Shown here one piece after another: positions 40,001-42,075 of a DNA stretch of 64,000 bases; position 1 is the stretch's first letter, and each line of letters opens with the position of its first letter. Below the pieces are notes generated by a model that ran no database searches, was not told the origin of the DNA, and worked only from the letters and a program-made list of their open reading frames with translations. Location: NCBI RefSeq assembly GCF_001625305.1, contig NW_017803180.1, forward strand, positions 82,731 through 146,730, read 5' to 3'. A program made the translations under genes and the position numbers. Source of the stretch: Branchiostoma belcheri. Taxonomy: Eukaryota; Chordata; Leptocardii; Amphioxiformes; Branchiostomatidae.

Positions 40001-41825
40001 TCCGGGCGTCCTGCCGCCGGACCCGCACCTCATGCACCCGGCCTACGCCGCCGACTCCCCGCTGCTCTACCCGAGCGAACAGGCGCGCAGGAACGCCATG
40101 TTGGTGCTACGTCACGCGCCCGAAGTCTCGCCCACTCCCGCGCAATCTCGCGAGAGGGCGAGTCCACTCGCCACACCACAGGAGGCACCTACTTCACACA
40201 CTGACTCCGAGAGCTTCGAAAAAGTTAGCAAGGAAGACAGAGAAGGAGAAACACCTGAAGAAGGGCCGCTGGTGAACGGAGACGTCTCCCAAGACGCTTC
40301 TCGCCCGGAGTCGCCAAGTGAAAGTACCAAAGACAGTGAAAGTGAGAGTCAGCCTGAGAGACCGAGCAGCCGGGACAGCAACGCCAGCTCCAACAACAAC
40401 GAGTGCACCTGCAAGGGCGTGGCCTGTTGCCGGGACAACAACATCCGGGAACCCGAGGAGACCATCGCCAGCTGGACCGTCGATGACGTGTACCAGTTCA
40501 TCAAGTCGCTGGGCGGCTGCTCGGAGTATGCGCAGGTACGTGGGCAACTCGGTTGGAGATAACAAAAAATGCCGCCAATTGAACATTCAGTACTTTTCTT
40601 AGTTCCACAATCATATACTAGTAGTATATGTTTCGTCGGTGAAGGTTAGACGTTCAGGTATTAAGAAACGCTCTCTATATCTTACGTGACTATATGAGCA
40701 AGAGTCAGGTTTTGAAATTTTGAAGAAGATGATAGCATCTATTTTACTACCAATCATACCGATACCATCTCCACTGCCCTAGCGGATATGTAGGATAGAA
40801 TCAAGTAGCCTCCTTCGCAGTCTTGTTGGGCGTCGGCGTTATCTTTCTAGTTTTTGCCACGGAGCGCGAATCCTTCTCTCCGTGGCAAAAACTCACTCGA
40901 CAACAAATCGTCCCTCGCGGCGGCATATTACTCGCGTCGCTCACAGAAAAAAATAACACTGACGCCCAACAAGACTGCGAAGGAGGCTAAGAATCAAGCA
41001 CCAGTGGCCCCGGGTCAGTCACAATTGTGTAATCTGTATGCGTTGTTTCTTCCCTTGCAGGCGTTTAAGGACCAGCTAGGCTATAGACGGGGAGACACTG
41101 CCGATGTTACACGAGAATATGTAGCCTAAAATCAGGCGCCAGAGGCCCTTAGTTTACAGTGACAATTGTATAATCTGTACGTGTTTTTTTCGTCCCTCAC
41201 AGGCGTTTAAAGACCAGGCTATAGACGGGGAGACACTGCCGATGTTACACGAGGAACTCCTGCAGAATCAGCTGGGCATGAAGCTGGGGCCTGCGCTCAA
41301 GATACGTGCACAGGTACGGCACACGTCAGCAATATTTGGGTTCACGTCACCGATCTTTGTGATGATGTTTTCAAACCTAAACGCTTCTGCACGTGTTTTT
41401 CACCGTTACAAATTAATTTGCATTTCGGTTAAAAGTAGTAGAGAAAGAGAGACAACATAGTTGAGGGATTCACACTGTTTCCACCTTTTTGCGATCGAGC
41501 ATCCAAAACAAAGTGTTGTATAACGATATTGATACCCCAATATCTGAGTCACTTTAAACAGTACAGGTATAACAATAAATGTCCTATGATTAATTATTTG
41601 TGGATAGTTAATAGAAGTTTCACAGGGAGAACATAAGTTCCTATAACATGCAAGTCCTTTTAGATGGCAGTTAAGAATTTTGTTTTTGCTGTTTACTCTC
41701 AGGTTGCTAAGCGACAAGGTCGGTGTTCGATCTGTTTCCACTGCCTGCACTGCCACAAGGGACAGAACAGCGTGACGTCAGAGGACCCCCCGCAGAGCCC
41801 CTCACCCGCAGCTTCCTGTAGTTAA
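1739..41825 (+). CDS. SAMD11: SAMD11-like SAND and SAM domain protein (whole gene, ten coding exons)
   Basis: Coding exons are 1739-2527, 34855-34988, 35569-35645, 37648-37788, 37935-38105, 38741-38972, 39395-39517, 39884-40535, 41203-41313 and 41703-41825. All have AG/GT borders and phases that join without a break, giving 850 aa, close to the long human SAMD11. The SAND domain spans about residues 175-258 with the KDWKRSIR motif. A basic, nuclear-signal-like stretch (RKRGRGR, then AKRRRS) lies at about 350-375. Proline-rich and S/E-rich linkers follow, then a SAM domain at about 748-816. SAMD11 and its paralogue SAMD7 are known nuclear repressors linked to Polycomb PRC1 in vertebrate photoreceptors. 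A nuclear regulator by SAND-DNA contact and SAM-SAM association is inferred here. The human segment around MKRRVHTHWDV was not found. The C-terminus differs from human and is cysteine-rich. Confidence 0.9.
2528..2574. repeat. 22-bp tandem duplication at the exon 1 donor
   Basis: AAGGAAACTTTCACTCTCTTGG at 2530-2551 overlaps the splice donor and is followed at once by a near-identical copy, AAGGAAACTTTCACTTCTTGG. This is one of several tandem duplications next to splice sites in this window. Confidence 0.8.
2601..2720. mobile_element. MITE-like inverted repeat, TAGCCTCTAACAGGC family
   Basis: The left end TAGCCTCTAACAGGC and the right end GCCTGGTAGAGGGGCTA form imperfect terminal inverted repeats of a 120-bp non-coding element. 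The same ends recur at several other places in the window. Confidence 0.6.
2721..3480. other. Intron 1 sequence without recognised features
   Basis: AT-rich single-copy-looking intronic DNA. I see no exon, RNA gene or repeat structure apart from a few ACGT-containing words near 3420-3460. Confidence 0.5.
3558..3757. mobile_element. MITE copy, TTAGCCTCC(A/G)TAGCA family
   Basis: This 200-bp element has inverted ends (TAGCCTCCGTAGCAGGC on the left, CTATGGAGGGCTA on the right). It matches 8179-8377 in the opposite orientation, sharing the internal words CAGTTCT, AACCAGGCCGGCTA and AGCTCCCAAAGACCATGAAGA. No coding capacity. Confidence 0.7.
3770..4420. other. Intron 1, mixed sequence
   Basis: Contains repeated ACGTAAAA and ACGCGTTA words near 3900-3985, a short GGGC microsatellite at about 4038-4053 and the MITE end word GAAGGTTAGACGTCCA near 4370. 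Nothing coding was recognised. Confidence 0.4.
4421..4579. mobile_element. Fold-back MITE
   Basis: Arms of about 60 bp are inverted around a short AT-rich centre. The outer words are TGGCGTCCTTGGTCTAA and GACCAAGGACGCCA. The inner words CAAGCAACTGGA and TCCAGTTGCTTGAGTAACTG also occur in the MITE-like sequences at 26040 and 35086. Confidence 0.75.
4670..5046. mobile_element. MITE-like element with about 33-bp inverted ends
   Basis: GGCCATGTTGATTTAATTAT with ATGGATGACATCC at the left end is inverted as GGATGTCATCCATATAATG through CATGGCC at the right end. The 377-bp interior is AT-rich and non-coding. Confidence 0.6.
5148..5520. repeat. 115-bp tandem repeat, about 3.3 copies
   Basis: Units start with TAGCCTGGTTACCGGTCTCC at 5148, 5263 and 5378, with a partial degenerate copy at 5492. 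Each unit also contains an internal second TAGCCTGGTTACA half-repeat. Confidence 0.9.
5533..5690 (+). repeat. Dispersed repeat 'family B' (GAAGCTGGTGTGTTACGCC)
   Basis: This copy runs from AAGGGATAGGTGTAACAAGT to GGCTATACAGATACAGA. Copies or parts occur at 7797, 43222, 60300-60433 and 62335-62612. I found no clear Pol III A and B boxes, so calling it a SINE would be speculative. Confidence 0.7.
5671..5760. mobile_element. 90-bp hairpin element inside a family B repeat
   Basis: GCCTGGATGCCAGACCCA at one end and TGGGTCTGGAACCCAGGC at the other are inverted. Internal CACACTGGACACAAA and TTTGTGTCCAGTGTG pair as well. A half copy with the same words lies at 22545-22587. Confidence 0.75.
5933..6005. 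mobile_element. Nearly perfect 73-bp hairpin, TAGCCTCTACCAGGC ends
   Basis: TAGCCTCTACCAGGC, then AGGAGGCGGCTGGAAAGAGT, is mirrored after a few bases. It is the shortest member of the MITE family whose longer copies are at 33908, 36039 and 43765. Confidence 0.85.
6240..6640. repeat. Nested tandem repeat built on GCCTGGTAGAGGCTA
   Basis: GCCTGG(T/A)AGAGG(C/T)TAGCATG with GTTGTGCCAGGC recurs about five times. A larger unit containing GTTTAGAGC, GGATTTTGCCG and CGGAGGCGGCGGTTCTTCCC is present twice. It looks like a MITE end that was amplified into a minisatellite. Confidence 0.8.
6803..7040. repeat. Interrupted (GT)n microsatellite
   Basis: Two long GT/GTGTTT blocks are separated by a short segment with TCTGCCTACAGAG. 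After the second block comes TCTGCCTGCAGAG, so the microsatellite and its flank appear to be duplicated. Confidence 0.9.
7188..7382. repeat. Direct duplication (CCGTCTGAAGCCGGGCCGAG)
   Basis: The stretch from CGTCTGAAGCCGGGCCGAGC to GTGCCGCCAAGCT occurs at 7188-7262 and again at about 7329-7382. Between the copies is a MITE end word, TAGCCTCTATCAGGCTTCGG. Confidence 0.75.
7400..7860. other. Intron 1, no gene recognised
   Basis: Low-copy-looking sequence with a partial family B repeat at about 7797-7845 (GGTGTGTTACGCCGAAAGGC). No exon with supporting splice sites was found. Confidence 0.4.
7865..7976. repeat. 56-bp tandem duplication
   Basis: CCTGCAGAGGAGCCTGTTG through GCGACAGCGGTGTT occurs at 7865 and again at 7921 with few changes. 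Confidence 0.85.
8084..8178. repeat. Three tandem copies of a MITE end
   Basis: TAGCCTCCAACAGGCC(T/C)TCC occurs three times at about 32- to 39-bp spacing, directly before the MITE at 8179. Confidence 0.8.
8179..8437. mobile_element. MITE copy with a duplicated right end
   Basis: The element runs from TTAGCCTCCATAGCACGCC to GCCTGCTACGGAGGCTAA at about 8377 and matches 3558-3757 in inverted orientation. Its last 60 bases (ATCAGAAAACA to GAGGCTA) are repeated once more to 8437. Confidence 0.75.
8440..8940. other. Intron 1, single-copy-looking sequence
   Basis: No repeats or coding signal recognised in this moderately AT-rich stretch. Confidence 0.4.
8983..9040. mobile_element. Inverted-repeat core of a TAGCCTCTACCAGGC-type element
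   Basis: GTAGCCGGCCAGAGGAGCTCC and GGAGCTTCTCTGGCCGGCTAC are inverted around a short spacer. The sequence continues right through GGCCAATTTCTACTATGTTT and CCAGCGATCCGCGGTGCC to GCCTGGTAGAGGCT near 9118, the right half of the element seen complete at 43741-43960. Confidence 0.7.
9159..9355. mobile_element. MITE with TACTCTCCAAGCAGAGGTT ends
   Basis: A 197-bp fold-back element. TACTCTCCAAGCAGAGGTTT at the left is mirrored by AAACCTCTGCTTGGAGAGTA at the right. The arms run about 90 bp (GGGTTTCTCTTTTGCACTGA against TCAGTGCAAAAGAGAAACCC). A second complete copy lies at 46929-47083, and single ends are scattered through the window. Confidence 0.85.
9622..9840. repeat. Dispersed repeat containing one MITE end (copy 1 of 3)
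   Basis: TTAAACAAACATGCCTTTTC, CTCTCCCTCCGTCCAAGC and a MITE end (TACTCTCCAAGCAGAGGTT) occur in this order here, at 10627-10750 and at 10791-10990. The right parts share GCGGACATATTTA and the CCGC word before TTTACGGGCGGGCACGG. Confidence 0.7.
9841..10460. other. Intron 1, AT-rich sequence without recognised features
   Basis: No coding exon, RNA gene or repeat structure was recognised. Confidence 0.4.
10627..10990. repeat. Dispersed repeat, copies 2 and 3
   Basis: Two adjacent copies of the unit at 9622, each with TTTAAACAAACATG or GTTAAACAAACATG and a CTCCAAGCAGAGGTT end. Copy 2 also contains an ATCTGCTTGGAGATC word at 10749. Confidence 0.7.
11090..11480. other. Intron 1, no feature recognised
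   Basis: Low-copy-looking sequence after a lone ATCTGCTTGGAGATT word at 11041. Confidence 0.4.
11480..12690. repeat. 182-bp satellite-like tandem array
   Basis: GATCCATCTATTAGCGCAGC recurs at 11898, 12081, 12263, 12445 and 12629, giving periods of 183, 182, 182 and 184 bp. The middle units are almost identical, and more degenerate units extend left to about 11500. Each unit contains CTGCTTGGACATGCCTGGCC and GCGTCGCCGCGACCCGTGC. Confidence 0.9.
12706..13070. repeat. 113-bp tandem repeat, about three copies
   Basis: GAGGCGGCGGCAGGACAGCC starts units at 12721, 12834 and 12947 (period 113). The unit ends in CCCTAGCCTCGCTCGCAGGC. Degenerate parts continue to about 13200 and include CTAACCCTAACCC. 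Confidence 0.9.
13233..13575. repeat. Tandem repeat of about 135-146 bp, three copies
   Basis: GACGTGCGG(T/C)GGTAA begins units at about 13234, 13380 and 13515. Each unit contains CCGGCGAGGCGAC. The first unit carries a C-run followed by an AC microsatellite. Confidence 0.8.
13675..14380. repeat. Tandem repeat of about 110-122 bp
   Basis: CAACCTCGTATTATGTGTGC occurs at 13710, 13826, 13936 and 14058, and as a variant at 14272. GTGGCGATATTCCG appears once per unit. The last units are interrupted and diverged. Confidence 0.85.
14394..14690 (+). pseudogene. C-terminal fragment of a non-LTR retrotransposon reverse transcriptase ORF
   Basis: The frame ending at 14669 contains LVPPLRTFKRSTRFS, then SFFPRTAKLGNSLPDKCFPP and YNLQAFKSNVHRHL. 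This is the usual closing segment of LINE ORF2 proteins (the RSFFPRTxRLWNSLP motif). No reverse transcriptase core remains upstream, where a minisatellite abuts. This is a 5'-truncated relic of under 300 bp and not a host gene. Clade not assigned. Confidence 0.75.
14691..15470. other. Intron 1, mostly unassigned
   Basis: The first part may be the 3' UTR of the LINE fragment. No exon was recognised. A lone ATCTGCTTGGAGATT word is at 15155-15169. Confidence 0.4.
15480..15985. repeat. About 81-bp tandem repeat carrying CCTAACCC words
   Basis: TGATCCTAACCCTAACCCAT or variants occur at 15601, 15682, 15763 and 15823. They alternate with TATCCAGAACCGTGCC and the inverted word GGTTCTGGATA. The telomere-like CCCTAA is two repeats per unit at most and belongs to the minisatellite. 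Confidence 0.8.
15986..16610. other. Intron 1, no feature recognised
   Basis: A CpG-rich part to about 16160 is followed by AT-rich sequence. No exon with supporting homology was seen. Confidence 0.4.
16624..16682. mobile_element. Small hairpin (AGACAGTATCCATTGGCCA)
   Basis: AGACAGTATCCATTGGCCA and TGGCCAATGGATACTGTCT are perfectly inverted around a 21-base loop. A further TGGCTAATGGATACTG follows directly. Confidence 0.75.
16800..18010. repeat. Dispersed repeat around GGATTTCGGACC(C/T)G, four copies
   Basis: A word set of ACACCGATAACA, GGGAAAC(C/G)ACGGATTTCGGA, a T/A-rich run and GTGAACGAATGG occurs at about 16940, 17290, 17540 and 17905. Copies are separated by the MITE at 17024 and by TTCTGGATA minisatellite segments. 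Confidence 0.75.
17024..17216. mobile_element. MITE, TAGCCTCCATCAGGCC/TAGTCTGGTAGAGACTA ends
   Basis: This 193-bp copy is the inverse of the copy at 21848-22043, sharing GAATTCGG, AGAGAGTAAAATTGGC, GCGGCCAGTCAAACCTACAA and AATATTCTCCTAT. Non-coding. Confidence 0.75.
17220..18600. repeat. TTCTGGATAAAGCACGG minisatellite
   Basis: GGTTCTGGATAAAGCAC is repeated in tandem with a 17-bp period at about 18090-18150 (three copies) and 18439-18520 (five copies). Single and inverted versions (TATCCAGAACCGTGCCTGA) spread across the region and reappear at 15480 and 29590-29780. Confidence 0.85.
18600..19340. other. Intron 1, no feature recognised
   Basis: CpG-containing, low-copy-looking DNA. Open frames here lack any recognisable protein motif. 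Confidence 0.4.
19340..20440. repeat. Degenerate MITE remnants and CTACTATC repeats
   Basis: The block ATTCTACTATC, ATATCAAAGTCGATTTGAAA and AGGA is present at 19548-19690 and again at 20165-20300. GGAGTTTTGCC(T/A)CC and GCCTGGTGGAGGCTAG words mark decayed ends of the 21848-type MITE. Confidence 0.65.
20441..20728. other. Intron 1, no feature recognised
   Basis: CpG-rich, no coding exon seen. Confidence 0.4.
20729..21130. repeat. TTTTTGTAACTGGCGA tandem repeat
   Basis: Units contain TTTTTGTAACTGGCGAATTT, GTCTTTGCATTTGCTTCGAG and AAGATTTGGTGTGTTTTGG. Two full units (about 20755-20885 and 20935-21050) and partial ones are visible. Confidence 0.8.
21150..21840. other. Intron 1, mostly unassigned
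   Basis: Contains a TGTACTGG/CCAGTACA inverted word pair near 21155-21235 and a diverged duplication (GGGGAACAACGCATC near 21596, GGGGAACGACGCATC near 21657). The segment 21420-21590 is GC-rich with repeated GAGGCCCCC. No gene recognised. Confidence 0.4.
21848..22043. mobile_element. MITE, TAGTCTCTACCAGACTAACTA ends (copy 1)
   Basis: TAGTCTCTACCAGACTAACT at the left and CCTGGTGGAGGCTA at the right bound a 196-bp element. It shares GGAGAATA, TTGCCAGGGGAG, CCGGACTCCCTTGGCCAATT and GAATTCTACGATCCGTATTC with the next copy. Confidence 0.75.
22053..22234. mobile_element. MITE, same family (copy 2)
   Basis: This 182-bp copy starts 9 bases after copy 1 and has the same right half. It differs by an inserted TA microsatellite (about 22081-22098). 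Two copies side by side suggest repeated insertion into the same site or tandem duplication. Confidence 0.75.
22235..22735. other. Intron 1, mostly unassigned
   Basis: No coding exon seen. Half of the hairpin element of 5671-5760 is present at about 22545-22587 (TTTGTGTCCAGTGTGCTATG). Confidence 0.4.
22745..23060. repeat. 174-bp tandem duplication
   Basis: GGTGCCGCGGCAGGCGCGCA at 22776 recurs at 22950. Both copies continue through GTGAAACGGCCCACGCCCGG and GGAAGTGGTGATTGTGATCA. Each starts with a CTCTGCTTG MITE-end word. Confidence 0.85.
23061..23640. other. Intron 1, no feature recognised
   Basis: Low-copy-looking sequence with a 12-base G run near 23351-23362. No supported exon. Confidence 0.4.
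23640..24350. repeat. GCCCAGCTAGTTAGCGTGCA minisatellite, about ten copies
   Basis: CCCAGCTAGTTAGCGTGCAA with GTCG(T/C)CGCGTGTA and GTTACTGTATTACC recurs at roughly 55- to 80-bp spacing. A block of CCTGAGCCGGGCGGATTAT repeats follows at 24369-24417. Confidence 0.9.
24480..25375. repeat. Tandem repeat of about 170-200 bp, five diverged copies
   Basis: Units contain TTTTCCTGTG(G/A)GGACTCCG, GCGTGCGTGTTACAGTA, ATGTACTCCTATACT and GCTTCTGGTAAATTTA. They begin near 24490, 24690, 24885, 25070 and 25255. Confidence 0.85.
25380..25760. repeat. Direct duplication of about 165 bp with GAGCCTGTTAGAGGCTATGT units
   Basis: The sequence from CAGCCGCCTCCCG to ACCCAACACGCGACC occurs at about 25380-25550 and again at 25549-25742. 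The second copy has an extra GAGCCTGTTAGAGGCTATGT unit. Confidence 0.85.
25858..25951. mobile_element. Short TAGCCTCTACCAGGC-type element
   Basis: TAGCCTCTACCAGGCACCGC and GCGGTGCCCGGTATAGGCTA form inverted ends of a 94-bp element containing GATTTCTACTATTTTCCAGC. It is an internally deleted relative of the 43741-43960 element. Confidence 0.75.
26040..26165. mobile_element. Partial MITE, CAAGCAACTGGATATGATTT family
   Basis: GAAGGTTAGACATCCAGGTA, GCCAAAAAGCAATTACTCAA and GCAACTGGATATGATTTTGG match the MITE at 35086-35234 in part. Confidence 0.65.
26166..26938. other. Intron 1, no gene recognised
   Basis: Contains CCAAGCAGATCT at about 26335, an (ACAT)n microsatellite at about 26585-26602 and ATCTGCTTGGAGAT at 26674. 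No supported exon. Confidence 0.4.
26945..27190. repeat. Dispersed repeat containing CACGGGACCTCCATTTAACG
   Basis: Starts with (GTTT)n and AGGATCTCC(A/G)TTAGTGT, which also occur at 6061-6100. It continues through GGTGTGGTGGGATCTTCAAC and CACGGGACCTCCATTTAACG. From memory, similar sequences are common in several invertebrate genomes, so an interspersed repeat is likely. The class was not determined. Confidence 0.5.
27191..28395. other. Intron 1, low-copy-looking sequence
   Basis: AT-rich to about 27720, then more CpG-rich. A short duplication (AATCCGGACGTCTGAGGAG) is at 27894-27935. No exon with recognisable homology. Confidence 0.4.
28425..28650. repeat. Tandem duplication of about 120 bp
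   Basis: GGCGGTCCCAGAGCATCGCC through TAGCCTCGTACAGGC and TCGCTACAGGCTC is present at about 28430-28500 and 28550-28620. Confidence 0.8.
28880..29310. repeat. 78- to 81-bp tandem repeat
   Basis: GATTTACGGGCTGACAAGTC starts units at 28923, 29001 and 29082, with a diverged unit at about 29222. An AGGCAGGCAGGCAGC run precedes them. The long open frames across this block are translations of the repeat. Confidence 0.9.
29320..30300. other. Intron 1, partly minisatellite remnants
   Basis: 29600-29780 contains TCCGGAACCGTGCATATCTA and GGTTCTGGAATA words of the 17220-type repeat. The rest is unassigned, with a C-run near 30002-30012. Confidence 0.4.
30305..30786. repeat. Satellite array, left part (GCGGCGATAAGGGAGGGA)
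   Basis: GATAAGGGAGGGA(C/A)TC with GGGACAATCGGTCAGCGGCA recurs at 30321, 30484 and 30651 (about 163-167 bp). The second half of each unit is a short-period GTAACGCAGTA or GTAACGCGACA run. A retrotransposon interrupts the array. Confidence 0.9.
30787..32188 (+). mobile_element. 5'-truncated non-LTR retrotransposon with an open RT frame
   Basis: The frame stays open from the truncated left edge to the stop at 32010. It reads the finger/palm and thumb part of a LINE reverse transcriptase: LDYSAAFDLVDH, GVPQGSCLGPQLYNIYVNDM, the catalytic YADDSTIH, and KLLGLHLDQNLTYDNHI. The N-terminal endonuclease is missing. The non-coding tail ends in AATAAA and three TGAAAC repeats. A CR1/L2-like group is my best guess. 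Satellite sequence continues on both sides, so the insertion is nested. With no stop in about 405 codons, it looks young. Confidence 0.9.
32189..32880. repeat. Satellite array, right part
   Basis: The same units as at 30305-30786 resume at once after the retrotransposon, with GATAAGGGAGGGA at 32209, 32404 and 32561. An assembly gap and degenerate GTAACGCAGCAG repeats follow. Confidence 0.9.
32690..32709. other. Assembly gap (20 N)
   Basis: Twenty undetermined bases inside the satellite array, so array length here is unreliable. Confidence 1.
32880..33905. other. Intron 1, mostly unassigned, with a 70-bp duplication
   Basis: GCTAGCCTGGCTCCCAGGC at 33293 and GCTAACCTGGCTCCCAGAC at 33362 begin a roughly 70-bp tandem duplication. 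ATCTGCTTGGAGATT is at 33586-33600. 33020-33280 and 33620-33850 are CpG-rich without recognised exons. Confidence 0.4.
33908..34128. mobile_element. Full-length TAGCCTCTACCAGGC MITE
   Basis: This 221-bp element has imperfect inverted ends, (C)AGCCTCTACCAGGCTTCG and CCGAAGCCTGGTAGAGGCTA. Inner inverted words are GGAGGCGGCTGGAGAGAG and CTCCTCAGCCGCCTCCC, then AAATAGAGAGATA and TATCTCTATTTG. Its sister copy is at 36039-36250. Confidence 0.85.
34130..34740. other. Distal end of intron 1
   Basis: CpG-rich with two CGTCAC words to about 34330, then AT-rich. No exon recognised. Confidence 0.4.
34750..34855. repeat. 60-bp tandem duplication ending at the exon 2 acceptor
   Basis: GAATCTGAGGCTATGTTTAC through GGCTGCTATGTTG occurs at 34750-34791 and again at 34810-34851. 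The second copy ends GTTGCAG and serves as the exon 2 acceptor. The first has GTTGTCG at the same place and lacks the AG. Confidence 0.85.
34855..34988 (+). CDS. SAMD11: SAMD11 coding exon 2
   Basis: Starts in phase 0 after GTTGCAG and ends AAAAG|GTGAAT (phase 2). It encodes NRGRLVEKR directly after exon 1's ISSPV, matching the vertebrate SAMD11 order ISSPV-NRGRLADKR, which fixes the exon despite the 32-kb intron. The rest is Arg/Gly- then Glu/Asp-rich and poorly conserved. Confidence 0.9.
35086..35234. mobile_element. MITE, CAAGCAACTGGATATGATTT family
   Basis: AAAACAGTTACTCAATCAAT and TTGGATATGATTTTGGAAAC at the left are mirrored by ATCATATCCAGTTGCTTGAG and TAACTGTTTTTGG at the right. The extension TGGATGTCTAACCTTCAC at the right matches 26046 inverted. 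Confidence 0.75.
35569..35645 (+). CDS. SAMD11: SAMD11 coding exon 3
   Basis: A 77-bp exon from TACTGCAG to TCAG|GTAAGG, starting in phase 2 and ending in phase 1, which fits exons 2 and 4 exactly. It encodes a Ser/Ala/Gly-rich linker (ASSASGGSGTAGDRAA). Support is phase, splice sites and position; sequence conservation is weak. Confidence 0.72.
35646..36038. other. SAMD11 intron 3, no feature recognised
   Basis: Repeated GAAAATGGACC/GAAAGTGGACA words occur near 35830-35875. No exon seen. Confidence 0.4.
36039..36250. mobile_element. Full-length TAGCCTCTACCAGGC MITE
   Basis: A 212-bp element with ends TAGCCTCTACCAGGCTTCGG and CCGAAGCCTGGTAGAGGCTA. Long inner arms include GTAGAAATCGG and CCGATTTCTAC. 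It closely matches 33908-34128. Confidence 0.9.
36251..37640. other. SAMD11 intron 3, mostly unassigned
   Basis: A single end of the CTCTGCTTGGAGAGTA MITE lies at about 36550-36565 (CCTTTGCTTGGAGAGTAG). Near 37310-37610 the words GAAATTTCTACCTC or GAGATTTCTACCTC, with TAACG(C/G)CGTT, recur about four times with TAGGAC(A/T)ATA, a diverged tandem repeat. The exon for the human MKRRVHTHWDV segment was sought here and not found. Confidence 0.5.
37648..37788 (+). CDS. SAMD11: SAMD11 coding exon 4 (basic region)
   Basis: Runs from TCGGCAG to ACAGG|GTGAGT, 141 bp, phase 1 to phase 1. It encodes a Gly/Arg-rich AT-hook-like RKRGRGR and AKRRRSASPPQ, which resembles the vertebrate EKRARSESPQE segment and is a likely nuclear localisation signal. 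Confidence 0.85.
37935..38105 (+). CDS. SAMD11: SAMD11 coding exon 5
   Basis: Runs from CCCCACAG to GCAGG|GTAAGC, 171 bp, phase 1 to phase 1. The core SDYRQRLLSALNNEQGTYEE matches vertebrate SAMD11 (HYRRLVSALSEASTFED). The 3' half and donor were copied downstream at 38216 and 38310. Confidence 0.88.
38115..38425. repeat. Tandem copies of the exon 5 donor region with CACGTGA clusters
   Basis: A copy of the exon 5 3' half is at about 38309-38380 (GAGCAGCAGCAGCGCATCTA onward, ending GCGCAGG|GTAAGCC). A shorter diverged donor copy is at 38220-38245 (GGCACGCAGAGTAAGC). In the long copy the TAC codon of exon 5 is TAG. Each donor is followed by CACGTGA words, eight in all. Confidence 0.88.
38426..38740. 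other. SAMD11 intron 5, distal part
   Basis: Single-copy-looking. Two CCATCTTGG/CAAGATGG words near 38590-38625 are inverted and could be YY1-type sites. No exon. Confidence 0.35.
38741..38972 (+). CDS. SAMD11: SAMD11 coding exon 6
   Basis: Runs from GCCGCAG to CTCAG|GTAAGC, 232 bp, phase 1 to phase 2. Ser/Pro-rich (KENGVLSRRSSPGSP), then ETGGHFFTPHTPHIALGAHL, matching vertebrate NAPHVALGPHLRPP with exon 7. The last 30 bases and donor are duplicated at 39041-39090. Confidence 0.9.
38985..39095. repeat. CA/CG microsatellite plus second copy of the exon 6 donor
   Basis: An alternating CA/CG run at 38985-39045 is followed by ATCGCACTGGGAGCGCACCT, CAG|GTACGG and TCTGGTC. That is the exon 6 end and its donor again, 103 bp downstream. 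Confidence 0.9.
39395..39517 (+). CDS. SAMD11: SAMD11 coding exon 7
   Basis: Runs from GTTTCAG to GAAAAG|GTGGGG, 123 bp, phase 2 to phase 2. RPPFLGFPHLLSPAHLGYTF aligns with vertebrate RPPFLGVPSALCQTPGYGF, and ELLARQNDLLRK with QQELLRKQN. Confidence 0.9.
39884..40535 (+). CDS. SAMD11: SAMD11 coding exon 8 (acidic linker, start of SAM domain)
   Basis: Runs from CGCAAAG to GCGCAG|GTACGT, 652 bp, phase 2 to phase 0. It has a Gln/Arg-rich helix (MNTEILLRQQEAFRRYASLS), then ARRNAMLVLRHAPEVSPTP and a long Ser/Glu-rich stretch. An unusual CTCKGVACC cluster follows, then ETIASWTVDDVYQFIKSLGG, which opens the SAM domain as in vertebrate VTKWTVDDVCSFVGGLSG. Confidence 0.92.
40806..40989. mobile_element. 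MITE in SAMD11 intron 8
   Basis: TAGCCTCCTTCGCAGTCTTG and TTGGGCGTC at the left are mirrored by GACGCCCAACAAGACTGCGA and AGGAGGCTA at the right. A second inverted pair is TTTTTGCCACGGAG and CTCCGTGGCAAAAA. Length 184 bp, non-coding. Confidence 0.85.
41000..41135 (+). pseudogene. SAMD11: Decayed tandem copy of SAMD11 exon 9
   Basis: After an intact-looking acceptor (TCCCTTGCAG, 41051-41060) comes GCGTTTAAGGACCAG, then a CTAG insertion relative to exon 9, then GCTATAGACGGGGAGACACT. The insertion shifts the frame, which runs into a stop near 41127. The copy starts about 142 bp before the true exon and shares its upstream intron, so it is a non-functional duplicate whose acceptor could compete with the true one. 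Confidence 0.88.
41203..41313 (+). CDS. SAMD11: SAMD11 coding exon 9 (SAM domain core)
   Basis: Runs from CCTCACAG to GCACAG|GTACGG, 111 bp, phase 0 to phase 0. It encodes 37 residues with AIDGETLPMLHEELL and LGMKLGPALKIRAQ, nearly identical in the core to the vertebrate SAM domain (GIDGETLPLL..LGLKLGPALKIRAQ). Confidence 0.95.
41703..41825 (+). CDS. SAMD11: SAMD11 last coding exon (SAM end, Cys-rich tail, stop)
   Basis: After CTCTCAG it encodes VAKRQGR, completing the SAM domain, then four cysteines at C-x2-C-x2-C-x2-C spacing (CSICFHCLHC) and a short Ser/Pro tail ending at TAA 41823-41825. The vertebrate protein has no such cysteine cluster here. Confidence 0.88.
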   Translation, partial: VAKRQGRCSICFHCLHCHKGQNSVTSEDPPQSPSPAASCS

Positions 41826-42075
41826 AACCCAAACTGCAAGGCGGCGCTCTTGATAGTTACAGAACGACACAAGCTATTGTAAATGTGCAAAAGGTGTAGT
41901 ATGCGTGTAGATAAGGTCTTGGTGGCGCCATTTCACAGTTTATTGGGAGAACACGCGCCATATACCAAGCTGTTTTAAGCATCTGCAGTTCTCTGTAGCC
42001 TTGCTAGGTGGCGCAATAGTAGCGGTGCGCCACTTTTTGCTAGCGATATTCTTCTACTCGGCTTTGCAGCTATAT

